A DNA stretch of 64,000 nucleotides from Primulina eburnea (GCF_022965805.1 NC_133103.1:29006329-29070328), one strand, 5' to 3'; positions 35,831 through 47,554 are shown, counted from the stretch's first letter. Made by a program: numbers and translations. Notes: generated by a model from the letters alone, not told the origin.

Positions 35831-37151
35831 CCTGATGAGCAGCTATTTGAGGTGAGACACTGCCCTTGGTATGCAAATTTCGCTAATTTTCTTGTCACAG
35901 GCACACCACCACCAAATCTATCGTTTCACCAACGAAAGAAATTCTTCTCTGACGTGAAATACTATTTTTGGGAGGAACCATTTTTGTTTAAAATTTGTTC
36001 AGATTCCATGATAAGAAGGTGTGTTGCAGAGGAGGAGTTTGGGCAAATCCTCAACCATTGCCATGACCGTGAGGTAGGTGGTCATTTTGGACCAACAAGG
36101 ACGACATCTAAGGTACTTGAATGTGGCTTTTATTGGCCAACCCTCTTTAAATATGCTCTTGCTTATGTCTTAACCTGTGATAAATGCCAGCGGTTAGGTA
36201 ACATCTCTAACCGTCATGAAATGCCATTAAACAATATTCTTGAGTGTGAGGTTTTTGATGTATGGGGGATAGATTTCATGGGACCGTTTCCCAGTTCATT
36301 CACGAAAAATATATCTTGGTTGCGGTTGATTATGTGTCTAAGTGGGTAGAGGCAGAAGCGTATGCCACTAATGATGCTCAAGTTGTCCTGAAATTTTTAA
36401 AGAAAAATATTTTTAACAGGTTTGGACACCAAGAGCAATCATTAGTGATGGTGGCACCTATTTTTGCAATAAACTATTTGAAAAAATATTGAGCAAATAC
36501 GGTGTCACACACAAGATCTCTACCCCATATCACCCCCAAACGAGTGGTCAATTGGAAGTGTGAACCGAGAGATAGAGCGGATTTCGGAGAATGTTGTAGG
36601 TGTCAGTCGGAAAGACTGGTCAGTGAGATTAGATGATGCGCTTTGGGTATATAGGACTGCTTTTAAAAACACCTATAGGCACTACACCTTATAGGTTTTT
36701 GTTTGGTAAAGCATGTCATTTACCTGCAGAGTTGGAGCATCGAGCATACTGGGCCACAAAAGCATTGAACTTTAATTTTACCGATGCAGGTGAACGACGT
36801 CTGCTGCAACTGGATCAGTTAGAGGAATTCCGGAACCTGGCATATGATCTTGCACTGTCATACAAGGAGAAGACGAAGAAGGCCCATGACAAGCGGATCA
36901 TCGAGAGGGAATTCAAGGAAGGTGACAATGTTCTACTCTACAACTCCCGGTTGCGACTGTTTCCTGGAAAATTGAAGTCACGATGGTCTGGGACATTCGT
37001 GATTTCTAAAGTATACCTGTCTGGAGCCGTGGAACTGCACGATGGGAAGGATGGGACATTCACGGTCAATGCCCAGCGACTGAAGCAATACATGGGTGGC
37101 ATAATTGAGCCGCAACTTAGAATCACCCGGTTCCAAGACAATTCAAACTGA
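35831..37151 (+). pseudogene. pol: E3 integrase (Athila type, no chromodomain)
   Basis: The zinc-binding HHCC region is readable at about 36055-36195 (HCHDREVGGHF, then CDKCQR). The core starts with [10 protein letters not shown] near 36266, shifts frame near 36300 and again near 36425, so the second Asp (ISDGGTYF) and the [11 protein letters not shown] block lie in other frames. The C-terminal domain is open at 36633-37151 and ends with SRWSGTFVI and LRITRFQD. There is no chromodomain, as expected for Athila. Confidence 0.85.
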
Positions 37152-37310
37152 GACCGGCCGACAGTTTAGCTCTCGACTGTAAATTGAGAACTACTTTTCT
37201 TTCCCTTATCTTGTATTTAATTTAATTTTCTTTCTTGTCAGTATGTTTTATTTTCTTTTACTGTTGTTTTGTTTTTATTTAAAGAAAAAACGAAAATTTC
37301 CAGAGAGCTC

Positions 37311-37416
37311 GGCGCTCGGGCGGTAATTATTTACCGCTCAAGCGCCACAACTTAATTCAAACAAAAATTTCCAGAGAGCTCGGCGCTTGGGCGGTAATTA
37401 TTTACCTCTCGAGCCC
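37311..37416. repeat. E3 internal dyad units, downstream of integrase
   Basis: Two units start at 37311 and 37382, and a third, split one at 37455 (spacing 71 and 73 bp). They have the GGCGCTCGGGCGGTA and TACCGCTC arms of the E3 LTR array, although they lie in the internal region between pol and the third ORF. Confidence 0.75.
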
Positions 37417-37465
37417 AAACGCTTGCCCCAAAAAAAAAATTTTCCCGAGAACTCGGCGCTCGAGC

Positions 37466-40309
37466 TGTAGCGTACCGTACTTTTATCGTTCAAAATTTGC
37501 GAAAAAATTTAAAATTTTCTTAAACATAACATAACCTTCAAAGTTTGCCATAAAATATCTCAACCAAGTCCCCCATAAGACATGGTTGCTCAAAATAACT
37601 TCAATAAAATTTGCTCACAAAAGGTTTGCTCAAAGTGTTTCCCTCAAAACATGAAATCAGAGTAAATTAACATTTGCATAAAAACATAAACATTGCGGTC
37701 CTCGGGTTAGCCTCCCGCTCAGTCCAAGCCTGTCCCTTGGTCGCCACCTCCTGTCTCCTCATCAACGTACTCACCTGCATCGATCAAGTCTAGTGAGTCA
37801 AAAGACCCAACACGTATAAACTGGAAAATAGCGAGTACTACATAATAAAACCGCATGCAACTTTAAAAATAGAACATACATACTTGAACTTGAATTTAAC
37901 ATGCTTGAAACTTGAACATCGTGAGCTTAACTTAGACGTGCCATCAACATGACCTTTTCTTAAACATTCTCGTAACATAAACTTGAGCGTATAAAGCATA
38001 ATTTTGCGTAGAGGCATGTTTCAAAGTAAGTGACCCATAACATAATAAGGCCTGATCAGACACACCACAGTACTGGGCTGACAGGGACGTATCCACTGCC
38101 GCATATATAAGATCACCGTTCATAAGTTTAACGGGTGGATTGGTCCCTGTACATAAGTTTAACGCTTTACAATCCCGATCTGAACCCGTTCATAAGTTTA
38201 ACAGGGCGGAGAGGTCCTCGGCCACGTTCACCGACTTCCAAACCCATTCATACATTTGGTCACAAAGCAATTAGCATACCTCAAAACTTTAAAATGTTTT
38301 CTTTTGCACGTCATAATACTTAATTGGCGTTGAGGAATTCGTTGGATCTCGTTTGGGGCCGTTGCTGCAACATGCTAACATGAGCTCAAAAGTTTAAATT
38401 GCGTGACTTAGACGCAATCATCATGCCTATGCCTAAGCTCAATCGCTTACTTAGGACATGCTAAAATTCCCATGACTCGACCATGTAAATCAGTGCACTA
38501 AACCAAGACATCAAACCTCAAAGCATACATCAATATTTTTACCAAAATAAGTAGTACACGGACCCCGTGCCTTGGTCCGTGTACGGGTCCGGGTAGGTTC
38601 GGTAATGTGTGCGAAGGAAAAAGGGAAGGCACGGACCCCATGCCTGGATCCGTGTACAGGTCCGTATACATACTGTAAAATGTGTCGTGAAGAAAAGGAA
38701 GGGCACGGACCCCGGGTCCAGGTCCGTGTCAAGGTCCGTGTACTCTCGGTTTCTTGGCACTAAGGAGGAAACAAAGGCACGGACCCCGTGTCAGGGTCCG
38801 TGTAGGGGTCCGGTTTGCCACTGTATGACGAAACCTGCGTGAAAAACTTAACATGACCTTTCTTTCTTCCAACCAACCCAAATGGACTAAGAATCAACAC
38901 CCCAGGACACCTCCTAGGACACTATAGCACTGAATCAAACCTTTAAAAATACTCCAATACGACTACGCATCCCAAACGATGCAACAAACCGTGAACACGA
39001 CAATTGACGAACAAACCCATCATAGAACTTTTAATGCATAGAAGTACCTACCAACACGAAACGACAACCCAAAAATCATTCCAACGCCACACTAAACATA
39101 CTTAGACGCAGCAACGATCACCCATCGATCCCCAACGAAGCCTGCAACAAATAAACTTCAAGAACGCATCAATATCATAATTTACTGAAAACGCAGTTTG
39201 AGCAGTCCCACAAAAAACACTATAACTCACTCAATTTTTATCCAAATAACTCGAATTTTATATCAAATAGAAGGTGTCAAAAAGTTCTCCATTTTTCGTG
39301 TTGAAAGTTTTCAAAAAATCTCGACCGAAAATTCGCAGTTTTAACAAGAACATTAAAAACGGGATTTAGATCTAAAAATTTTCCTACAAAGTCGATCCAA
39401 TCAATTAACCGCTCAAACTACGAACATCATACATGAATTTTTACGCATAAAAACAACGTAACGCATAATATGACATGATCGACGCAGCAAAGGAGAGATT
39501 ATACATGCCTTTTGAATCTTAAACGTTACCGAACCGGCGATACCGAAGCGGAGATGGAAGCAATGTTGATCCGGGACGACCGTGGCACTAAAATCCTTGA
39601 AGAATTCACACGAAAATTGCTGGAATAATATCAGAGGAGGGGCGGCTGCACTAGAGTAGGAAGAACCCTAGGTTTTTGCTTCTAAAAAAATAAAAGCTAG
39701 AATGAATTGTTTGTGTGTGTGTGTGGCCGATAATTAATGTGTGAAAAAGGTGTGTGTGCGTAAGTTTAGTACTTAAGGAAATAGATTTTTGCTTAATCAA
39801 TCAATTTAGGATTAAAGAGTGGTTTAATTAAATTATTAGGTATAAAAATAATACTAATCCCCTTACTTTAACTCCAAATAATTTTCAATAAAATAATCAT
39901 TTTCGAAACTTAAAACTCCTCATAAAATAAACTCCTCAATTAAAGTAACACACCCAAAATGCTAATTTTAAAAGTTTTAAACTCTTAAAATTACTAACTA
40001 AATGATTTAGGCTTAAAATGCTGAAACTTAATAAATTAATTTAAAACGCCCCAAACTCAACTTAAAAATAAAATACCACATTTTAAATTGTCAAAATCGT
40101 CGCCGATCTTTTCCTCAATCCCGCCTCGAATGATCGCCTGAAACATGAAACTCGAAAGACATTTTAACGTGCATCACAATAGACATGACTAATTTAAAAT
40201 AATACATTTAAATAAATTATGCATGGATAAGAAAATCATTTTAAATTATATAACCGATTTAACAAATAAAGAATGCATGGGTTTTACGTGTACGAATTTG
40301 GGCTCTACA
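37466..40309 (-). mobile_element. S2: large gypsy-type solo LTR
   Basis: A 2844-bp unit with ends TGTAGCG and GCTCTACA, flanked by cgagc at 37461-37465 and 40310-40314. It has no internal domain. On the minus strand it shares blocks with the E1 LTR (around GATGCAGGTGAG and the following GATGAGG..ACAGGAGGTG), which gives orientation and suggests a related chromovirus family. Most of it is AT-rich non-coding DNA. A GTTCATAAGTTTAAC-like word occurs three times at about 38118, 38149 and 38188. Confidence 0.82.
38558..38812. repeat. S2 dyad-motif array (ACGGACC..GGTCCGT type), four units
   Basis: Units start at 38558, 38631, 38705 and 38779 (spacing 73, 74, 74). Each has CACGGACCCC followed by GGTCCGTGT about 18 bases on and a second GGTCCG after a further ten or so. 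Short frames read through this array are artefacts of the repeat. Confidence 0.82.
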
Positions 40310-40423
40310 CGAGCGGTATTTTTCTACCGCTCGAGCGCGTCTGCAGATAAAGACGCGAAATCTCTTTCCCCTTTTTATTCTGCGAAAATTTCTCCCAAAT
40401 CCCTAACTCTAACCCCCCCCCCC

Positions 40424-40442
40424 CTTTCGATTTTCTTGTGCA
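40424..40442 (+). promoter_or_regulatory. Possible 3' splice acceptor before the E3 third ORF
   Basis: A C/T-rich run (C run from about 40410, then CTTTCGATTTTCTTGTG) leads into CAG at 40440-40442, about 100 bases before the ORF start. The context resembles a plant 3' splice site. Some env-like ORFs of plant gypsy elements are known to be expressed from spliced transcripts. Confidence 0.4.
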
Positions 40443-40542
40443 GGCACTAAATCTCAACTCCATTTCCCAGCAACAAGGCAAAACCCTCCTTAGGAAGCAA
40501 GAACAACCCTCTCCGTCACCCACCATCTCCGTCACCACTACC

Positions 40543-41637
40543 ATGGCTCCCAAGAAACAAAGAGGTAATCCCAGTTCCTCCTCTTCATTTTCATCCTTTG
40601 ATAGACATCGGTTTGTGAGTGAGGCGGCTCGGGCTAGATACGATCATGCTAAGATTCATAGAAACCCTATAGCCGAGAGGGGATTTCGTAGACAATTTGA
40701 GGACAGATATCTGGGGCCTCTTGTGGATTTGGACCGGCGTGGATGGGAACAATTTGGGACTCAACCCAAGGCGGCGGTAGTTTCAGTTGTTAGAGAATTC
40801 TATGCGAATGCGACAGAAGGGAAAGATGGTAGGGTCTTTGTTAGGGGTCGACTAGTTCCGTGTGACTCTGTTACGATCAACGCACTATTAGAAACGACGA
40901 AAGTGGATGACTCTCAATTAGAGGCATTGGGCGCCGACCCTGATTATGATACAATCCTCGCAGAGCTATGCCACCCGGGCGCAACGTGGAAACCATTGGG
41001 CAGACCGCCGAGCTGCTTCGACGAGAAGTATTTGAAAGCAGAAATTGCCCTTTGGTATCTATTTGTGGCCCGACGGATGATGCTGGTTTCGCATAAGAGC
41101 GAGGTGCAAAAAGAGTGGGCGGTGCTCCTGTATGCTTTGACTGCTAGATAAAACATAAATGTAGGCAAGCTGATAAATTCTTAGATCATGTTGAGTGCCC
41201 ACAATAGTCATGTTGGTCTATTTTTCCCCACCATCATCTCTGAATTGTGTACGAGGGCAGGAGTTGTCTTCCGTGAGGATGAGGAGTGGTCGCAGCCGAT
41301 GAAGGCTATTTGTGTAGATGATCTAAAGCGGAAGATGGCAAACGACACGTCGACTTCCCCACTCAGGAGGAGGACGCAGGTGGATCAAGTGCCGCCGTCC
41401 CCCGTCGCCCACAGCGACGAGAGCCTTGCCTTCATGGCTCATCAGGAGCAGGTCAATGCCAATGTCGCGACCCATCTTGCCCACCTCGAATCCATGATGC
41501 GCACTATGCTCCTCCACGGGGGCGTAGATCCAGGGGTCATACCACCACTTTCGCCATTTATTCCTCCCTACCAGCTTCAGTATGACTACCTTCCCGCAAG
41601 GGGATTCCACCGGAGTGCCACCACCGGAACACGATGA
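40543..41637 (+). pseudogene. E3 third ORF (Athila ORF3; putative plant transposon protein domain)
   Basis: The ATG at 40543 sits in a strong plant context (ACCATGGCT). The product would be about 364 residues: a basic, Ser-rich N-terminus, then FRRQFEDRYLGPLVDLD, VVREFYANATEGKDGR and EIALWYLFVARRMM blocks typical of the third ORF of Athila elements, often called env-like. Two in-frame stops (TAA 41149-41151, TAG 41182-41184) split it; both fit CAA or CAG codons changed by C-to-T. The C-terminal part has a predicted short coiled coil and Pro-rich tail. No membrane segment lies in this frame. Role unknown. Confidence 0.75.
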
Positions 41638-42872
41638 GGATGACCTTTGATCAGGGGAGTTTACTGTTTCCCCTTTCCTTTGTTTTCTTTTGTCTGCTGC
41701 ATTATTTTTGTTTTCGGATTATTGTTCGTTCGGTCATTTATTTTGCATTTGTTGTTGTGTTTGCATTCATGTTTGAATTTGTGCTCTTCGTTTTTTGTGC
41801 AATGGGGACATTGCACACCTTCAGTATGAGGGGGTCGTTTTTCGTATTTGTTATCTTTCGTATTTGTCTTGCATGAGTGTCAGTTGATTGTGAAATTAGT
41901 TAATTGATAGCCAATGATGATTTTGGGCTAAATGAACTGCATGTTGCTTAGTCTTATCACTCGTTATGAATCCCCCGATGTATCGAATTTTGTTTATGCA
42001 CACATAGTGGATTTTAATAGTGGTGTCGATGATAGTTAAGGTCAAAATAATCTGTGAGGGGAACTGGAGAAACATTAGATGCGAGTGGAACTTGAATGAA
42101 TACCTGTTAAAATGAGTGACTAACCAATAGCATAAACTCAAGTAGAAAATCAAACGTATTCCTCAAATATCCTTCATCCAATCGTGCATAGGACCTAAAA
42201 ATCCATCCTTAGGCCAGATAAATAAAATACCCTATATCCAAAGCCTAGGGAGTACGCATGAGAAAACTATGCACCAAAAAAAAAATTGAAATAATAAAGG
42301 GTATGTAAGGTGAGAGGGAGCCAAAAAGGGATGAAATCCTATCCCAAGGCTAAAAAGATGGAGATGTAAGGCATTGAGGAATGTCAGAGAAAATTTCTGA
42401 CAAGTGCATAGTGAAAATGATCTACGTACTCCCCATTTTCTAAACCACTTGAGCACGTTGGCTATTGACTCCCTACATTTTGTTGTTCAACTATGAAACT
42501 CTACCTATGAGTTTACTGGTTGGTCCCAAATAGAAACAGGACTCAAAAAAGAGAAACTTGCGTTGACTGGTTGATTCTACAACCCGCATGATTTGCGAAT
42601 AAAACTGTCTGAAACACAAGCTAGAAAGATCCACAGCACACACAAACACACCTTTTGGAAAAATACAATTGTGTTACGATGTTCTGAAAAGGGGTAGTAA
42701 TGTATGTTGTGATTTGACTAAGTGGATGTGGTTCAAAAACCCTCTGAGGTAGGAGATGCCAGTTCGCTACTTCACCATCAGTTTAGTTATTTTAATACTC
42801 TTCACTTTGTGTTTGTTGCATATTGAGTTGTTGTCTGCAACCTATTTTACTTGAGGGCAAGCAAAAGGTTAG
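41638..42872 (+). other. E3 3' non-coding region
   Basis: T-rich sequence follows the third ORF. An overlapping frame (41634-41876) would encode a very hydrophobic 80-residue peptide, probably an effect of the T-rich composition. The GGGGACATTGCA and TATGAGGGGG words near 41804-41835 resemble the pyrimidine/purine landmarks found after Athila ORFs. I see no other gene in the remaining kilobase. Confidence 0.55.
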
Positions 42873-42883
42873 TTTGAGGGGGT
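42873..42883 (+). other. E3 polypurine tract
   Basis: TTTGAGGGGGT lies directly before the TGATAG start of the 3' LTR. Confidence 0.75.
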
Positions 42884-44378
42884 TGATAGACGTAGTTTTT
42901 ACGTGTTCTAATACATTAGTTTGCGTGTGTTTGCATTGTGCATGCGTCCATTTCATTTACATTTTTGTTCGTTTTAGAGTAAGCATATGCATTTGATCGT
43001 TTCTTACTTGTGCGTGACAAATTTCTCGGTAAAACGACCGGAGAACCGAAATTGGAGCGAAGGATGCAATCGGAGAAGAAAACGAGCAGAAAAGGTGGCG
43101 CCCGAGCGGTAGAAAACTACCGTCCGGGCGCGAGAGTTGAATGCCAAAGGTGATGTCCAGAACATGTGGCGGTCGGGTGGTAATTTTCTACCGCCCGGGC
43201 GCAGGATTTATCTTCCGAAGAGCCAACTTACCGAAGACTCGACGCTCGGGCGGTAATTTTCTACCGCCCGAGCGCGACTGCCGCACATCCCAAGTAAGAT
43301 TACAGAAGATGTGGCGCTCGAGCGGTAATATTCTACCGCCCGAGCGCCACCTATTTTTGGAAAAATATATTTGCCGATTCCTTACCTTAGTTGGGAGGAG
43401 GAGAGGATATGGGGATGATTTTTGATCGAAAAAAAGTACATTCAGACATAATTTCAGAGCCGCCACAAGCTTTGGAGAATTTTTGCACCAGAAGTTGAAG
43501 ATTTTCGGGCGTCGTCTTTGCGATTTTCGTCATGCCTAGTATTTCTGATCTAGTTTCTATTCTTTAAACTTTGTTTTGTTTAGTTTTAATATGAACTCGA
43601 GTAGCTAAACTTTTATTATTTGTGGGATTTAAGGGGATCCTACCCCGAACGTTGATTTGAATTAATTTATATTTCGATTGTTGCGTTATTCTTGATTATA
43701 CCACTGTGTTATCGTGTTGTTAAAGTGTAGCTAACTTTAATAACGATTTTATATTGCGAGTGAGTTCGAGAGAATAACTTGTGATAAGAACGAGTAGTAT
43801 AATCCGTGGATCTATAATTTACATAGACATATGAAATTGGATACGCGCCGATAGTCATAATCCTGAGGGTCGAAAACTAGGGGATTTCATAAATCGACAT
43901 GCAATTCACTCTTGATAAATAATTAAAGACAATTAATTACTTCATTGAGTAGAATTAGTTTGGCATAGCTCGAGAGAGTGTGTTCAATTGAATAGGAATC
44001 CTGTCGGAGGCATACAATTATTATCGAACAAATTAATTAATTAACAAGGGGTAGGTGAACCGATATTTCCAACAAATTTATTTTTCATTGAATTTTAATC
44101 AATTATTTTAGATATTATATTTCATTATCTAATTTTTAACTCATTTTATTTTCATATTTAATTAAGTATAGTAGTAATAATCAACCAATCAACTTTCGTT
44201 ACTAAAGATTTAATAACTGAAAATAATAATTGTTAAATACAGTCTTCAGTGGAACGATACTCGTACTTACGTACATTATACTATTAATTGACATCGTGCA
44301 CTTGCGATTAATTTTTGAGCATACAAAACCATATTTTATTAAGGATTCCACAGTGCAAGTGCAAGTTTTGCTCGATCA
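42884..44378 (+). repeat. E3 3' LTR
   Basis: 1495 bp, matching 9278-10775 with dispersed differences and a small GTGCAA duplication near its end. Its end is placed at GATCA by alignment with the 5' LTR. Confidence 0.85.
43095..43350. repeat. E3 3' LTR dyad array, four units
   Basis: Units start at 43097, 43168, 43241 and 43313, giving 71, 73 and 72 bp as in the 5' LTR. Individual bases differ from the 5' copy, including a lost CpG in unit three. Confidence 0.85.
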
Positions 44379-44887
44379 TGCAACGTCTCTTATTGTACCT
44401 TGATCATACAATAGCTTTTGTACCTTTGTGCGTAGCTGGAATCCACTAGAATACGAAGCATGTCTTGACCTGCAACTGATTGGTTCTGACTAATGCTCTG
44501 AATTGGTAATCTGAACTGATCTTCAGTTGGGCTGGTGAAATCAGTTGACTTGTCAGTTGAACTGATTTCACTCTTTCAGTTAAACCGGTCAGCTGGGCTC
44601 TTCATCAGTTGAACACTTCATCAGCTGGTCGGGCTTTTGACGGTATTCTACTTAACCACTTATCAACTGGACAATTATTTGAACTGCTATTGATACTTCA
44701 GTTGAACTGGTTCAGTTCGATCAATCAGTTGGCACTTCAGTTTGCGTCTCCAGTTTAAGCTTGGTAACTGATCAGTTCGAAGCCTGATCAGCTTCTATTT
44801 CTGCGCGCTTAGGTAAACTCATTAGAAACAAATAAACAAGTTTTGTTAGCATCAAAATCAAGATTGTGAACATGAAATGTTCCAACA

Positions 44888-45351
44888 GTTATGCAGATCA
44901 AAGACGCAGAGATCTCGAGTTTGCAGTAGGGGATCACGTTTTTGTGAAAGTCGCACTGATGAAAGGTGTGATGAGATTATGGAAGAAGGGCAAGCTTAGC
45001 CCTAGATTCATCGTACCATTCGAGATCCTAGAGAAAGTTAGGACAATCGCATACAGAGTTTCATTGCCGCCGAATTTGGCAGGAGTTCATAATGTGTTCC
45101 ACGTCTCTATGCTGCAGAAGTACTTGTCGAATTCTTCGCATGTACTGAACTATGAGCCACTTCAGCTAGCACCTCACCTGTCTTTTGAGGAGAGGCCTAC
45201 ACAGATACTGGACAAACAGGAGAGGAGACTCCCGAACAAGGTGATCCACGTGGTCGAATTCAAGTGGCTGAATCATTTCGATGAGGAGGATACTTGGGAG
45301 ACTGGGGCTGAGATGAAGAGTCTATACCCAGAGTTACTCGGTATGTTTTAA
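44888..45351 (+). pseudogene. pol: E1 integrase C-terminus and chromodomain-like tail
   Basis: Continues the integrase frame of E1 broken at 6955: the residues before and after join across the single gttat target sequence. VGDHVFVKV, LSPRFIVPFEILE and FHVSMLQKYL are the usual C-terminal blocks. HVVEFKWLNHFDEEDTWET is the chromodomain-like tail of Tekay elements, ending at TAA 45349-45351. This stretch has no internal stop. Confidence 0.87.
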
Positions 45352-45375
45352 ATTTCGAGAACGAAATTTTATTTT

Positions 45376-45392
45376 AAGAAGGGGGCTGGGGG
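45376..45392 (+). other. E1 polypurine tract
   Basis: AAGAAGGGGGCTGGGGG precedes the 3' LTR by a few bases. Confidence 0.75.
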
Positions 45393-45396
45393 TAGT

Positions 45397-45917
45397 TGTA
45401 AGGTCCATGAAATTTAAATGTATGTAACCTGAATGCATGCAATCTAGGGTTTCATTTAAATTATGAGTTTATTTATTTTTATGCCTTTAATGCATAATTA
45501 TTGCATGGCTAGGATTAATTTCACGATATTTTAAAAGTTCACGCATTAGGGTTTCTAGATACATTTCGCGCTCGAATGAGGAATGGAGACTGGGGATTTA
45601 TCAGGAAAAATATTTTTATTACATGATTAATTTTAATTAATTAATTAATATGGGGTGCTTTAAGGGTGTTTTTCGAAAATAGGCTTTGGTGGGTATTTTT
45701 ACTCGCCGGGTCGTATTTTTAATCGGTACGCATATTTTATCAATTCGGAGGACTTTTTGAGGGCTCGGGCAATATTGTCAAAAACGAAATATTTTTTGGG
45801 AATGTTTTTGGGCTTATTGGGTTGGTTTTATTGCTGAATGGTCTCAAAACCCTTTTAAATTTTTTATTAGGGCCCATTAGTGTAATAACCTTTGTCTTAA
45901 ATTTTACTAAAGCTAAC
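45397..45917 (+). repeat. E1 3' LTR, first segment
   Basis: Matches the 5' LTR from 128 onward, starting TGTAAGGTCC. It is interrupted at 45917 by E5. Confidence 0.88.
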
Positions 45918-46447
45918 TGTGGGGACCCGGGCTCTAACTCAATTCTTTTGGGATTTATTGGATCTTTGCTCGAAAATGTGGGTCAAAATTTTGCTTTTAA
46001 TATTAATTCAAATGTATGATTAAAACATAATCTGTCTCTATCATAATTAAACGACATAGTGTACATACAAATCTGTTTAGTACAAACATACACTAATATT
46101 CAAATACCAACTACAAACGTAAGTAGTACAAGTCTAGTACGAAAACACTAGAAATCTTCAACGCCCGAGATCTCCACGCTATCATCAATCTCTCATCTAG
46201 CTCGAGACCTAGATCCTGCCCCACCTGTTGCCATGCACACATACAGACACGACAACAGCCGGATAACTCCGATGAGAACAAATCCCAGTATAAAACATGG
46301 ATTCATGCAATGTAACTAAATCAAGTATGAAAGCATAGCACATATCAATTATCATGAATTAAAATCTAAACATGTAAATGAATACAAATCTGTATTCAAC
46401 ATTTAGTTCTTGACTCGATTCATTTCTAATCTAGGGATCCCGGTGTG

Positions 46448-46500
46448 AATAAGACGGTCTGTCACCTACCCAACCACTCGGGGTGACGGTACGTCTTATT
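46448..46500. other. Conserved LTR hairpin, E5 3' LTR copy
   Basis: Outer arms AATAAGACG and CGTCTTATT. Inner arms GTCACC and GGTGAC pair perfectly. The loop is related to that of E7. Confidence 0.65.
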
Positions 46501-47389
46501 CCTAGACTTCGGTCAACTCTGTATCGAGGGTCTACACATAGAGAAAATCTACTACTATGCGTCGATACACCGAAACGTCTAGTTTTGGCCGATCTTCCAA
46601 TATCTCCTATCTCAGGACTTGAATATAAATCAATAAACAAGAAATTACATAATTAAATGTAATAACAATCTAGTATGTGATTTAGGAAAACTCGTATCAA
46701 ATCTGAATCGAGTTGTGCAATCCCGTGACCACATGAATTATACCTTTCTTGTCGAATAGTCGGTATCGTAGTCGAAATCTCGAACTCAAATGGCCAATAC
46801 AAATCTGAAATGACAATGTATAAATGTGCTATATCAAAACACAACTCAAACAGATCCTGTACAATTCAAAAATCAGTCTCGGTATAAACCGACGGCATAA
46901 TGACGTACTTCTTCAATACCGATAACTCAACAACACTAAGCTCAATATCAACAATTCATAATCTCATAAAAACACAGTATCATACTGAAATTATCCCATC
47001 TCAACTCAATAAATATGTTGGAAAATCGAAACAGCATCATACGGTGTCTGAAAATCGATCCGGTAGCAATTCTATTCTCACCATGAGCATAAGAACACAT
47101 AATCATAATCATATCAGCATTTCCCCAACATGTATATTTCGAAACATGCTGAAACTGCAAGAAACTTACTTCCTTTTGTAGCCAATAATGCAAGGATCAA
47201 TAATCTCTACTCGGATTCAAAATCGGATGCACAAATCTTTCAAAACCAATGTTCTAATCTACCTTGAAACTTAAGGATTCTTTGGAGGAGGAGCTCGGTT
47301 CTTGTATCTGAATGAAAGGGGAGAGGAAGACAACACATCAATATGCATGACCAAAAACAAGTGTTATCATTTTTCTCTTGACACGCACG

Positions 47390-47554
47390 ACCGCGGGTGC
47401 GCTATACTTTCGGCAGCCCTTTCATTTTCTGAGATTCATCGACCGCGGGTGCGGTCTCTGCAAGACCGCGGGTGCGGTGATGTTACGAATAAAATCTGCC
47501 AACTTACTGTCCATACACCGCGGGTGCGGTGTTTCCTATCACCGCAGGGGCGGT
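47390..47554. repeat. E5 3' LTR dyad array, five motifs
   Basis: ACCGCGGGTGCGGT (the reverse complement of the E4 motif) starts at 47390, 47442, 47465, 47517 and 47541, with spacings 52, 23, 52 and 24. One motif fewer than the 5' LTR. Confidence 0.87.

Larger units (their letters stand above)
37455..40343. repeat. Third internal dyad unit of E3, split by S2
   Basis: The left arm GGCGCTCGAGC (37455-37465) and the remainder from CGAGCGGTA to TACCGCTCGAGCGCG (40310-40343) form one unit when S2 and one copy of the cgagc duplication are removed. Confidence 0.75.
9278..44378 (+). mobile_element. E3: Athila-like Ty3/gypsy element, interrupted by E4 and S2
   Basis: LTRs of about 1.5 kb (9278-10775 and 42884-44378) begin TGATAGACGTAG. 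The first is followed by the Athila-type primer site. Coding order is gag, protease, RT, RNase H, integrase without a chromodomain, then a third ORF typical of Athila. Flanking tccaa (9273-9277) and tgcaa (44379-44383) would be a duplication with one mismatch. E4 is inserted at 13202 and S2 at 37466. The LTR 3' end is placed by alignment and could be off by a few bases. Confidence 0.87.
6956..44887 (-). mobile_element. E2: copia-type solo LTR, interrupted by S1 and E3
   Basis: The ends are TGTTGGA and TCCAACA, flanked by gttat at 6951-6955 and 44888-44892. Without later insertions only about 1.39 kb remains (6956-7501, 8934-9277, 44384-44887), with no internal domain, so it is a solo LTR. Its orientation follows from a TATAAATAG-type box on the minus strand near 9166 and from similarity to the copia LTRs at 19362 and 29511, for example the shared block around CTCCTACGTCACCC. 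The right part is packed with CAGTT/AACTG words. Confidence 0.85.

Noticed and set aside
40223..40450. Frame across the S2 end and E3 leader
   Set aside because: It crosses the S2/E3 junction, so it cannot be an ancestral gene.
46900..47181. 93-codon frame in E5 LTRs, repeated at 53496-53777
   Set aside because: Conserved only because the LTRs are near-identical copies; AT-rich LTR DNA without coding features.
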